The notes beneath the pieces are model-generated. The model was not told the origin of the DNA, did no database searches, and saw only the letters and a list, made by a program, of their open reading frames with translations. A stretch of DNA of 11,517 bases from Izemoplasma sp964435595. GTDB lineage: Bacteria; Bacillota_I; Bacilli_A; Izemoplasmatales; Izemoplasmataceae. The stretch covers positions 1-11,517 of the forward strand of contig CAYSZV010000040.1 of NCBI GenBank assembly GCA_964435595.1, given 5' to 3'. A program made the position numbers and the translations under genes. Below are positions 1-6,908 of the stretch, one piece after another; within the stretch, counting starts at the first letter, position 1; every line of letters starts with the position of its first letter.

Positions 1-191
1 GGATCAATTGTAACACTTGAACCATAATCTAAATCACCCAAAGATATTGATTCATATGTTTGATCTCCATATAAATAAAATTCAAAAGTAAATGTTGTAT
101 TAGTAGGATCATTTGCTATTACAGAAATGGTCGTTACTGTAACAAGTAAAAGAACCATAACGAATAATGCTCTGAATCTGTTTTTTAACAT
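1..191 (-). CDS. N-terminal part of a secreted or surface protein (runs off window)
   Basis: The visible 63 codons start MLKNRFRALFVMVLLLV and continue as a hydrophobic stretch to about residue 26, with a plausible signal peptidase I site after V-I-A and before N-D-P. This is followed by a Thr/Tyr/Asp-rich beta-like segment (TFTFEFYLYGDQTYES). The protein is therefore probably exported. The start ATG (191-189) shares its first A with the last base of the TAA stop of the upstream peptide gene (TAATG), which suggests translational coupling and a two-gene operon. A GGGGGTGAG stretch inside the peptide gene's last codons can act as ribosome binding site. The rest of the gene lies beyond position 1, so family and function cannot be assigned. 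I did not recognise a SipW/TasA-type motif in the visible part. Confidence 0.7.
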   Translation of the reverse strand, partial: MLKNRFRALFVMVLLLVTVTTISVIANDPTNTTFTFEFYLYGDQTYESISLGDLDYGSSVTID

Positions 192-328
192 TAGAACTCA
201 CCCCCACAAATAGTATCCGGTCCGAAATTTCCACTTGCTGCGCTTGAATCTTCTAATTCAAACTCAACAATCTCCAAGTCCGGTGTTTCGTAAATTTCTT
301 TTTCTTTGATTTTTTCTTTATGCATCAT
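191..328 (-). CDS. 45-residue peptide, possible leader/core-type precursor
   Basis: The start is chosen at the ATG ATG pair (328-326 or 325-323), because AAGGAGGA lies immediately upstream; a reading from further upstream (388) has no such site. The peptide begins MMHKEKIKEKEIYETPDLEI, continues with an acidic stretch (VEFELEDSSAASG), and ends in a short Gly-rich tail with one Cys (ICGGEF). It has no signal peptide. Short proteins with a basic N-terminus, a Y-x-x-P-x-L/V-E-V/I-x-E-F/L motif, an acidic centre and a Gly/Cys tail are common, mostly uncharacterised, in Firmicutes. Some such proteins are suspected peptide precursors. Its stop overlaps the start of the exported protein downstream. 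I see no maturation enzyme in the window, so the precursor idea is a hypothesis; a plain small hypothetical protein is the alternative. Confidence 0.65.
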   Translation of the reverse strand: MMHKEKIKEKEIYETPDLEIVEFELEDSSAASGNFGPDTICGGEF

Positions 329-427
329 GATTCCTCCTTCATGCTTTCCTCGAATGTCCGAGTTCGAGAAATGAAAAGACAATTTCATATGTAATTTTGT
401 TCATTATTACAGAAATCTTATCATTTT

Positions 428-456
428 ATTATACTATATTCTAAATAAGTGAACAA
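428..456 (-). promoter_or_regulatory. Candidate promoter of the small-peptide operon
   Basis: On the minus strand a perfect TATAAT (433-428) is preceded by a 17-bp spacer and a weak -35, TTGTTC (456-451). Transcription would start near 421 and give a leader of about 90 nt before the peptide start codon. Only half of the -35 bases match consensus, so the -10 carries most of the evidence. Confidence 0.5.
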
Positions 457-495
457 CACGAAACTGTATATTTATATATTTTTTAATATATAAGC

Positions 496-524
496 AAAAA
501 AAAGAAGAACGGATTGTTCTTCTT
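496..524 (-). terminator. Rho-independent terminator of the tetR gene
   Basis: On the minus strand a 9-bp perfect stem AAGAAGAAC / GTTCTTCTT with a 5-nt loop is followed by an uninterrupted T run of 8. It begins 8 nt downstream of the regulator's stop codon. Confidence 0.85.
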
Positions 525-531
525 CCATATC

Positions 532-1149
532 TTATTTGTAGAATGAGTCTCTAAATAGTTCTAAATAATGTGTGATGTTTGTTTTTAGAGCATCAAAATC
601 TGGAGCTTTATTCGATTTGATTTGTTGTGCTTGCCAATCATCTGAAATTTTATCAACTGTCCAACGAACTACTTGTAAACAACGATCGATATTTAACCCT
701 TCATTAAAAGAATAATAGTCAATGTTGGTAAATATTTTCTCGTAAGTTTCTTCTTGAATACGTTTATTTAATTGAGTAATTCTATCGATGATTTCTTGAT
801 CTTCAACCAAAGAGAACTTATCAAATAATTGCATAAACAAAGGATGTGAAATATAAGATTGCACTTTCACGATAGTTGCTTGTGTCATTCTGTTTAATAC
901 ATCTTTGTCTCCGAAGTTCACCTGTTCGAATAATTCATTCGCAATTGCTTGTCTCGCAAAAGAATATAATAGAATATATAATTCTTTTTTGCTTATGAAG
1001 TAGTGAAACAAAAGACCTTTTGAAACACCGGCCTCTCTTACAATTGTGTTTGTTGAAGCTTTCTTGTAGCCCTTATCGGCAAATTCAGCTAATGCAGCTT
1101 CTAATATTCGGTTTTTTCTGGCGTCATCGTGAAGTAAAAATTCACTCAT
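532..1149 (-). CDS. TetR/AcrR-family transcriptional regulator
   Basis: A 205-residue protein of typical TetR length. Residues about 10-52 form the TetR N-terminal DNA-binding domain: a helix (RKNRILEAALAEFADKGY), then the helix-turn-helix STNTIVREAGVSKGLLFHYF, with the family's hallmark G-V-S-K-G-x-x-x-x-Y-F at residues 41-51. The remainder is an all-helical ligand/dimer domain with no recognisable ligand signature. The start ATG has AAGGGTGA upstream. The gene diverges from a glutathione peroxidase, and its promoter contains inverted repeats of TTGACCA/TGGTCAA, so it probably represses itself. Control of the peroxidase is possible but unproven. Known family members often sense small hydrophobic or toxic molecules; the inducer here cannot be read from the sequence. 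Confidence 0.92.
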   Translation of the reverse strand: MSEFLLHDDARKNRILEAALAEFADKGYKKASTNTIVREAGVSKGLLFHYFISKKELYILLYSFARQAIANELFEQVNFGDKDVLNRMTQATIVKVQSYISHPLFMQLFDKFSLVEDQEIIDRITQLNKRIQEETYEKIFTNIDYYSFNEGLNIDRCLQVVRWTVDKISDDWQAQQIKSNKAPDFDALKTNITHYLELFRDSFYK

Positions 1150-1182
1150 AAAATCACCCTTTCTGTTTCGTCAATAAAAAAA

Positions 1183-1223
1183 TGGTCAATTTCATAATAC
1201 CAAAAACTTGACCACTTTGTCAA
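1183..1223 (-). promoter_or_regulatory. tetR promoter with palindromic operator candidates
   Basis: On the minus strand: -35 TTGACA (1223-1218), 18-bp spacer, -10 TATTAT (1199-1194). The 16-bp sequence at 1208-1223 (TTGACCACTTTGTCAA on plus) is an inverted repeat in 6 of 8 base pairs and covers the -35. A third half-site TGGTCAA lies at 1183-1189, exactly inverted to TTGACCA at 1208-1214, so the half-sites bracket the -10. This is the usual position for TetR-family autorepression; the binding itself is inferred. Confidence 0.6.
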
Positions 1224-1229
1224 ATATTT

Positions 1230-1258
1230 TTCAGAGATACAGTAAATGAGTATATAAA
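1230..1258 (+). promoter_or_regulatory. Possible promoter of the glutathione peroxidase gene
   Basis: TTCAGA (1230-1235, 4 of 6 consensus) and TATAAA (1253-1258) are separated by 17 bp and lie just beyond the regulator's operator region. A second TATAAT at 1282-1287 would start transcription almost on the ribosome binding site and lacks a good -35. Neither is strong, so the true start is uncertain. Confidence 0.3.
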
Positions 1259-1305
1259 TAGGGAATCAATTGAATCTGTTATATAATAAAGATGGGAGGT
1301 GTATT

Positions 1306-1785
1306 ATGCATCTATATGATATTGAAATTGAGAATATGAAAGGCGAAATTAAGACCTTAAAGGAGTATGAAGGTAAGGTTTTGATTATCGTAAATACAGC
1401 GAGTAAATGTGGGTTTACACCACAATTTGAAGGGCTAGAAAATTTATACACGAAATACAAGGACAAAGGATTCGAAATACTAGGGTTTCCTTGTAATCAG
1501 TTTTTAAAGCAAGATCCAGGGTCAAATGAGGACATTTTATCTTTTTGTCAACTGAATTATGGAGTTAGCTTTGAAATGTTTAAAAAGCTCTTTGTTAAGG
1601 GAAAAGATATCCATCCGCTATATGATTATTTGGTATCAAATTCAAAACAAAGAACGAATAAAAAAATAAAATGGAATTTTGAAAAGTTTTTAATCAGCAA
1701 AACCGGAGAAATAGTAGAACGCGCCCTACCTGGTGTCGAACCTGTTGAAATGGAAGAAATGATTGAACTTGAGTTAAGTAAATAA
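1306..1785 (+). CDS. gpx: Glutathione peroxidase-family thiol peroxidase
   Basis: A 159-residue cytoplasmic protein (no signal peptide) that reduces peroxides. The catalytic set is visible: peroxidatic Cys35 in NTASKCGFT, Gln65 in GFPCNQF, and Trp123-Asn124 in IKWNFEKFLI. Cys81 in SFCQLNYGVSF sits where Cys-type enzymes such as yeast Gpx3 have their resolving Cys. This predicts that it uses thioredoxin-like donors, not glutathione. The start is placed at the ATG with GGGAGG at 1294-1299; an in-frame TTG at 1270 lies before that site and would add 12 unlikely residues. The gene is monocistronic, diverges from the TetR gene, and shares its terminator with the converging permease. Family identity is firm; the natural substrate and regulation are not visible. 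Confidence 0.95.
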   Translation: MHLYDIEIENMKGEIKTLKEYEGKVLIIVNTASKCGFTPQFEGLENLYTKYKDKGFEILGFPCNQFLKQDPGSNEDILSFCQLNYGVSFEMFKKLFVKGKDIHPLYDYLVSNSKQRTNKKIKWNFEKFLISKTGEIVERALPGVEPVEMEEMIELELSK

Positions 1786-1815
1786 AAGAGTGAAGGCTTA
1801 GGCTTCACTCTTTTT
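1785..1815. terminator. Bidirectional terminator between gpx and the permease
   Basis: An 11-bp perfect stem AAAGAGTGAAG / CTTCACTCTTT with a 7-nt loop has a T run at 1811-1815 on the plus strand and an AAAA run (1784-1787) that acts as T run on the minus strand. It starts at the last base of the gpx stop codon and overlaps the stop codon of the converging reading frame (1816-1814). Confidence 0.85.
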
Positions 1816-2965
1816 ATTGCACTTCAGTTTTGAGAATTTCAGTAATTGTTACTTTTTGATAGTATCGATTGATTAAAATTACCGTTATTAAGAATATCAG
1901 AACCAGTGATAAGAAACTAATGACTATGTTTACTATAGTGATATCTAGAATTAAGATGTAGCCCAGTTGATTTATTATGTTTTTGAGTAATAAGTCAAAC
2001 AGTAAATTAGTAGTTGGAATGGCTACGATAAAGGCAATTATAAAGGTAATGATAATGACTAGCATGTATTTTTTGTTTATTTCTTTGGAATTATATCCAA
2101 TTGATTTTAATATTGCGATATTCTTTCGATTATCTGATAGATAGTTTGTAATGACAAATCCAAACATAAAGAGTCCGATAAATGCAGATAATGCCAATAT
2201 GAAGTAAACAATGTTGGTGCTTGTTCTTAATGTGTTTTGAATTTCGTCTAATGCATTGTGATAATTAATTCGAATCAGAATGTTATCGGACTGATAGGTG
2301 GAATCTGTAGTGTAGATTCCATTGTAATATGTGTTGTCTAATAAGTAGGAATTGTTTAAATCTTCTTTGAGAATAAAGGCATTGTTTTCAATGAGTTCGT
2401 TTGAGATTCCTACTATGTCATAGGTGTACTCGGTACCTTTGACAGAAAAACTCATGGTATCTCCGATTTCAAGATCATAATTATAGCGTAGATATTCACT
2501 AATGATAATACCGTCTTCTAGTAATAGATTTTGAGTGACATCATCATGTAGTAACACTTTTAATGTTGAGTCAGATTCGATGCCATAGAGATTAAAGTTG
2601 AATGTATCACTTGTTCCATTTATTTGATTGTTGTTTGCAGTTAGCCTTGTGAATGTTTCATAGTCATCAGGTATGTCCTCGTTAGTGAAATAATCTAATC
2701 GTAAGGCTTCTGTATAATTGTTACCAAGTTTTGTGGTTTCTACAAATGAGGTAAAAATATCATGGGCATTGATTGCGAATATAAGCATAATACTCACAGT
2801 AAATAATAGTGCGAATGTTTGTGCCACAGTTTTGGTTGGAGTGAATTTGAATATATTTAATTTGATTCTTCGAACCGATTGTTTGTTTTTTCTTTGTAAG
2901 TTTAAAGCAATGAAAATATAAGACATTACACAAATAAAGACAATCGGTAATACTACTGAAAGCAA
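1814..2965 (-). CDS. C-terminal half of FtsX-type ABC permease (after in-frame stop)
   Basis: The coordinates begin at a TTG that is only the first possible start after the stop; I see no ribosome binding site, so independent translation is doubtful. The reading frame contains a membrane helix (about residues 2-22), a basic cytoplasmic link (RKNKQSVRRIK), a second helix (about 51-68), and an extracytoplasmic domain of about 175 residues. The C-terminal FtsX domain follows, with helices near 252-274, 300-325 and 345-366. The conserved cytoplasmic coupling motif NIAILKSIGYNSKEI lies between the first two of these. FtsX/MacB-type permeases use this loop to contact the ABC ATPase. The frame is open to the end, with no further damage, which argues that the disruption is recent or not real. 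Substrate unknown. Confidence 0.75.
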   Translation of the reverse strand: MLSVVLPIVFICVMSYIFIALNLQRKNKQSVRRIKLNIFKFTPTKTVAQTFALLFTVSIMLIFAINAHDIFTSFVETTKLGNNYTEALRLDYFTNEDIPDDYETFTRLTANNNQINGTSDTFNFNLYGIESDSTLKVLLHDDVTQNLLLEDGIIISEYLRYNYDLEIGDTMSFSVKGTEYTYDIVGISNELIENNAFILKEDLNNSYLLDNTYYNGIYTTDSTYQSDNILIRINYHNALDEIQNTLRTSTNIVYFILALSAFIGLFMFGFVITNYLSDNRKNIAILKSIGYNSKEINKKYMLVIIITFIIAFIVAIPTTNLLFDLLLKNIINQLGYILILDITIVNIVISFLSLVLIFLITVILINRYYQKVTITEILKTEVQ

Positions 2966-2977
2966 GAAAATGTCAGA

Positions 2978-4177
2978 TTACAATTCAAATGGCGCTTTTG
3001 GAAATAAGTATCGTGCAGAATAGGACTCAAACATGATGTTCGAAAGAAAGACTCCTATAAGATATCCTACAACACTCATTGAACTGATGATGAGTGGAAA
3101 TATCATCAATGATGAAGCAATCTCTCTATTTGTATATCCGAGTGATTGCAATATATCGATGTCTTTCTTGTTTTTATCGATATATCTTTTTAAGAAGATT
3201 GTGAATAGTAATCCGGTAAAAAAGACAAACATAGTGATAAATGCATCCATAAACAATCTACCATTTTCCACTTCAATTAGTAAAGTCTGTAAACGATAGT
3301 TTGCGGTAGCTGGCTTAATTGATTTTAGGTGTTGTGTATTCCTTCCTAAAGTGCTGACATCAGTTTCAGAAATTTCTTTATATGTTTTCTCATCTAGTAA
3401 AAGAGTTAAGTCACCGATACCGACATATTTTTTCTCGATGTTTTCATTGAGACTTTCGATTGTTGTACTGTTTGTCAGAACGATTGTTTCATAATGGATG
3501 TCCATGGGATTCATATAATAAATTGGAAATGCATAATCAGGAGTATATACAAAGGCAGTGATGATAAGTTCTTGATCCTTGATTGTGAGGGTGTCTCCGA
3601 TTTCTAAATCATTGTATTGAGCGAATTCAGGAAAAATTGCAATTTCAAAATCCTCATCTGGCAATTCTCCTTCAATTAGGTATGGAATATCAATAGTAGA
3701 AGTGATTGTTAAGAAACGATATTCAAATGAATTTTCTTTTACATCAGATACCCATTTTTCTTCAACGATGAAATCATATTCTTCTGTGATGTCTTCAATG
3801 TATTCAGCAATCATTTCATTTACCAAATCAGGTCGTTCATCAATTTGTTCGTTGATCAGGTGATTTAAGTTTGTCATTGCAGCATCTGTCCCAATAGAAA
3901 TATACGTTGCACATGTTAGGTTCATTTCTAATTCTCCACACAAATACCATAAAGCAGTTGCACCAAGAACATCGATATCAACATTGCTTAGGGAAAATTG
4001 AAAATCTTCAACATTTTGGGCTTCTAAATATGGCTCGTAGTTTTTCTCGAGTCGAATGATACTAGACTTAATCGATGTGAAAGAAAGTGATATCACTATC
4101 ACTAAAATACTAAGACTGATGAAGTTAAATAAGTTGTATCTTATTTTCCTTATTTGGTCTTTGTAGAGATTTTTCAT
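2978..4177 (-). CDS. N-terminal half of FtsX-type ABC permease
   Basis: A 399-residue frame starting at an ATG with AAGGTGAGGTGA just upstream. It has a short basic N-terminus and a first membrane helix (about residues 16-35). A large extracytoplasmic domain (about 40-305) of the kind seen in MacB/FtsX permeases follows. A helix (about 309-329), the coupling motif DIDILQSLGYTNREI (about 338-352) and another helix (about 356-380) come next. It ends at TAA in what would be the extracytoplasmic loop before the fourth helix, so as a product it would be half a transporter. No ATP-binding subunit gene is adjacent on either side, although such permeases normally sit beside one. The partner may be elsewhere or the gene may be dying. 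Function could be lipoprotein, lipid or peptide handling; nothing narrows it. Confidence 0.85.
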   Translation of the reverse strand: MKNLYKDQIRKIRYNLFNFISLSILVIVISLSFTSIKSSIIRLEKNYEPYLEAQNVEDFQFSLSNVDIDVLGATALWYLCGELEMNLTCATYISIGTDAAMTNLNHLINEQIDERPDLVNEMIAEYIEDITEEYDFIVEEKWVSDVKENSFEYRFLTITSTIDIPYLIEGELPDEDFEIAIFPEFAQYNDLEIGDTLTIKDQELIITAFVYTPDYAFPIYYMNPMDIHYETIVLTNSTTIESLNENIEKKYVGIGDLTLLLDEKTYKEISETDVSTLGRNTQHLKSIKPATANYRLQTLLIEVENGRLFMDAFITMFVFFTGLLFTIFLKRYIDKNKKDIDILQSLGYTNREIASSLMIFPLIISSMSVVGYLIGVFLSNIMFESYSARYLFPKAPFEL

Positions 4178-4181
4178 CGAT

Positions 4182-4199
4182 TCACCTCACCTTATTATA
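4182..4199 (-). promoter_or_regulatory. Permease ribosome binding site and close -10
   Basis: On the minus strand TATAAT (4199-4194) lies only a few bases before AAGGTGAGGTGA, the ribosome binding site that fixes the permease start at 4177. No convincing -35 is present, so the -10 assignment is tentative while the ribosome binding site is good. Confidence 0.4.
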
Positions 4200-4350
4200 C
4201 CTTTTTTGATTAAATTTGGATATCTTATGAGACAATTTTGGTAAATATGAGGGATAATGCATATAAAGTAAGAAAAATTCACAATTATTTCATAAGATAG
4301 TGGTAAAATATAGTTATAGATTTAAATTTAAGAAAGGTGTGAAAAATTTT

Positions 4351-6795
4351 ATGAAGAAATTACTAGCGGCAATGATGATTGCTGTGTTCGCGATAACACT
4401 ATCAGCATGTGGTGGTGGCGAGATTACTGATGATATTGTTGACTGTGTACAGAATCCTGATGATCCTGAGTGTCAACAAACAATAGATTGTTTGCAAAAC
4501 CCTGATGATCCTGCATGTGAAATTGATTGTGCTGTAACACCTGATGATCCTTCATGTCAAGTGGACTGTGCAGTAACTCCTGATGATCCTGCATGTGAAT
4601 TAGAATGTCCTGAAGGACAAGAAGAATTCAATGGAACATGTGTTGTAATTGATGGAAGAACTCCTTCTGAAATTGCTGCTCAATTGGTTTACGATAACTG
4701 GGACGGAACAATGGACCACGTAGGTAATATGATGGAGCACATGGACTTTGATGAAGCATCTACTACTATTTTTGAACTCAATTTTGATGTAACTGACGGT
4801 GAAGAAAACGTTGTTATCAATTTGGTTATTCAAGACGAAGTAGAACATGGTATGTATGATGTAGTAAGACGTACAGTGAGTGGAACAATTGATGAAGAAG
4901 AATTCGAGTTCATCTTAATCATGGAAGAAACTGAAACTGGATTTATTCTATATTACGATACTTCATTCTTACGTACAATTATTGCTGATGAAGCAGCAAT
5001 AGAAGTGCAAGAAGTATTGGATACATTGGATGCGAACGGAACATGGTTTATGTTCAAGTTTGATGATAGTCTAGAGAATTTAGTAGAGTTTGAAGTGTTA
5101 AAAGAAATGGCTATTTTAGCTTTATACCAAGAACTTGGAGATGACATCTTAACTGTAATTGAAGATGAAATCGACTTTGCTCTAGGATTGAATCTTGTCT
5201 TGTACGGATTTGATTTTAGTGAATTCGTTGAATATCTGTTTGATGATGACTTTGAAGCAGCACAACTGATGCTTGATGATGTAGATTTTGATCAATTAAT
5301 TTTCGATTTAGATCAAATGCATCTTGTGCCAGAAATTATTAATCATTTGACAATGTATGATGCGGATATGGTATTGGTTGATCCTACTTGGGATTTAGCA
5401 GTTGAAAGTGCATATTTATTAGCAAACGGAACAGAAGCTTGGCTTATGCAACTAACAGAACAAGACATTCAAAATATCTTAACTGTTCATGATCCGATGT
5501 TAGGTGAAGTATATGGTGCATACTTAGATGATGACTTAGATCACTACATTATTATGCAACTATTAAATGATCCTGAAGTACAAATGGAATTAGCAAATAT
5601 TCCTGGATTAGATGTGCCTGGATTTGTAATGACAATGGATAATTTAGATTACGATGCATTCAATATGGAATATGTTGATATGGAAGCGTTATTCCAAGCA
5701 GTATATGAAGGTTATGCAGCATATGATTTATTTGTTGGTGAATTAAATGCTACCGCACCTCAAACAGCTAGTATCTTAGCACACTTCGGTGGTATGGGTG
5801 GAGCAGTTGATGCAATCCAAGAATATATGATTTATGTTGATGAAGTAGAATTAGGTGTTACTAATCTTGATATGTTTGCAGATTATATTGATCCTGATTA
5901 TTACTTAGGAATTGATTTATTAGATATAGAATTAGAATTAACAGAAGAATTCCAAGTTGTTACAACTGGAACAGTACAATTGGGAGCAACATCTCAATTG
6001 TTCCAAGATTTCACAGCAGATTTATATTGGTATTTGGATGCGTTTGAAACATTCGATATGCCTTATGTAGATGTATTGAATTGTCCTGCATTGCAAGAAT
6101 GTGATACTTGGGAGGACTATCCTGAAATCATTTCAACATTAGAACAAATTGGTGACATCGTACTTACTGTAGAATATGATCCGTTGAACATGGATGAGAC
6201 AGTAATTATGATTCAATTCGCTGACTTGGCTCAAAGCTTAATTGATATGGATGAATTTGAAACAGCTGTTGTAAATGATATGAGTATTACAATAACAATG
6301 TTAACTAGTGCTATCGTAGATGTTCCTGCAACTGATATTTCAGATGTCAATCAAATGGCTGAAGATTTTGCAAGATTCAGTTTGATCATGGAAGCACGAA
6401 ATTACTTAGAAAATATTGAATATTATTATTCAATGTTCCCTATGGAAATCCCTGCTGTCCCTGTCAATACTCCAATATCAACAATTAGTCAATATGCTGG
6501 TGTTAGTGTAGCGTTTGATGAAGAATTATCATACTATAGAATTACTGGTAACGCGATAGATGGATATGAGTATTCAATTCAACTATTCTGGCTAGACGGA
6601 ACTCCTGTATTTACTGAGCCACTATTCTTTAGTGACTTGGAAATGCAATTCGGATCTGGTACTGGTGCACCAAGCCGCACTGAATTCGTATATTGGATGG
6701 ATAAAGTAGTACCTGAAAACTTCAATATGACTAAACTATTCTTAGTTTACATGTGGGAAAGAGACGTAGATTATATTGCCCTTCCACTGTTTTAA
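4351..6795 (+). CDS. Large acidic lipoprotein with Cys/Asp/Pro repeats
   Basis: An 814-residue protein with a lipoprotein signal peptide: MKK, a hydrophobic core, then lipobox L-S-A-C with lipidated Cys20, followed by GGG. It should be anchored to the outer face of the membrane. Residues about 31-82 hold four DC...PDDPxC repeats, then ECPEGQEEFNGTCVV, making a Cys-rich stalk. The remaining roughly 700 residues look like alternating beta and helical segments. They are very acidic: after the lipobox I count only 4 Lys and 9 Arg. A second Cys pair occurs in NCPALQEC. The start is set at the ATG before MKKLL (AAAGGTG upstream, 11 nt away); an in-frame GTG at 4300 would put charged residues before the signal. 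I do not recognise the family. A lipid- or ligand-binding beta-cup (LolA/LppX type) or an adhesin are guesses. It is monocistronic with its own terminator. Confidence 0.88.
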   Translation: MKKLLAAMMIAVFAITLSACGGGEITDDIVDCVQNPDDPECQQTIDCLQNPDDPACEIDCAVTPDDPSCQVDCAVTPDDPACELECPEGQEEFNGTCVVIDGRTPSEIAAQLVYDNWDGTMDHVGNMMEHMDFDEASTTIFELNFDVTDGEENVVINLVIQDEVEHGMYDVVRRTVSGTIDEEEFEFILIMEETETGFILYYDTSFLRTIIADEAAIEVQEVLDTLDANGTWFMFKFDDSLENLVEFEVLKEMAILALYQELGDDILTVIEDEIDFALGLNLVLYGFDFSEFVEYLFDDDFEAAQLMLDDVDFDQLIFDLDQMHLVPEIINHLTMYDADMVLVDPTWDLAVESAYLLANGTEAWLMQLTEQDIQNILTVHDPMLGEVYGAYLDDDLDHYIIMQLLNDPEVQMELANIPGLDVPGFVMTMDNLDYDAFNMEYVDMEALFQAVYEGYAAYDLFVGELNATAPQTASILAHFGGMGGAVDAIQEYMIYVDEVELGVTNLDMFADYIDPDYYLGIDLLDIELELTEEFQVVTTGTVQLGATSQLFQDFTADLYWYLDAFETFDMPYVDVLNCPALQECDTWEDYPEIISTLEQIGDIVLTVEYDPLNMDETVIMIQFADLAQSLIDMDEFETAVVNDMSITITMLTSAIVDVPATDISDVNQMAEDFARFSLIMEARNYLENIEYYYSMFPMEIPAVPVNTPISTISQYAGVSVAFDEELSYYRITGNAIDGYEYSIQLFWLDGTPVFTEPLFFSDLEMQFGSGTGAPSRTEFVYWMDKVVPENFNMTKLFLVYMWERDVDYIALPLF
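4441..4596 (+). repeat. Four coding tandem repeats, DCxxxPDDPxC
   Basis: Four 33-bp units (4441-4473, 4486-4518, 4525-4557, 4564-4596) encode DCVQNPDDPEC, DCLQNPDDPAC, DCAVTPDDPSC and DCAVTPDDPAC. The period is 39 bp for the last three and 45 bp for the first. Units 1-2 and 3-4 form two closer pairs. They occupy the stalk directly after the lipid anchor. Confidence 0.92.
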
Positions 6796-6807
6796 AAATA
6801 AGAGTTG

Positions 6808-6837
6808 AAAGAAGCTGATTATTCAGCTTCTTTTTTT
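6808..6837 (+). terminator. Terminator of the lipoprotein gene
   Basis: An 11-bp perfect stem AAAGAAGCTGA / TCAGCTTCTTT with loop TTAT is followed by seven T. It lies 12 nt after the stop codon. Confidence 0.92.
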
Positions 6838-6874
6838 ATAAAAAAGTTTTTATTTAGAAAATTAAGCATTTTAA

Positions 6875-6904
6875 TTTGAATTTCAAAGTAAAAAGGAATA
6901 TAAT
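6875..6904 (+). promoter_or_regulatory. Promoter of the 6909-7014 RNA, with a palindrome over the -35
   Basis: TTGAAT (6876-6881), 17-bp spacer, TATAAT (6899-6904), giving a start near 6909-6911. The -35 is embedded in TTTGAATTTCAAA (6875-6887), an exact 6-1-6 inverted repeat that recurs upstream of the gene at 8228, so a DNA-binding regulator may act here. Confidence 0.65.
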
Positions 6905-6908
6905 ATAG

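Larger units (their letters stand above)
1814..4177 (-). pseudogene. FtsX-type ABC permease gene interrupted by one in-frame TAA
   Basis: Read in a single frame from ATG at 4177, this region encodes one permease of about 787 residues with two FtsX domains, broken only by a TAA at 2980-2978. The frame stays the same on both sides and no codon is missing. The region just after the stop has neither a Shine-Dalgarno sequence nor an ATG until the middle of a membrane helix. One base change from CAA, AAA or GAA would explain it. It may be a recent nonsense mutation, a sequencing error, or (less likely) a readthrough stop. The two halves are described separately. Confidence 0.7.

Noticed and set aside
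1814..2965. Independent second permease gene starting at TTG 2965
   Set aside because: No ribosome binding site, start would lie within a membrane helix region, and the frame continues exactly from the upstream half; a single interrupted gene explains it better.
4300..4350. Lipoprotein start at GTG 4300
   Set aside because: It would put 17 mostly basic residues before a standard lipoprotein signal peptide; the ATG at 4351 gives a clean one.
4600..5147. Minus-strand reading frames inside the lipoprotein gene
   Set aside because: They are shadows of the GAA/GAT-rich coding strand, with no ribosome binding sites and low-complexity Ser/Asn-rich products.
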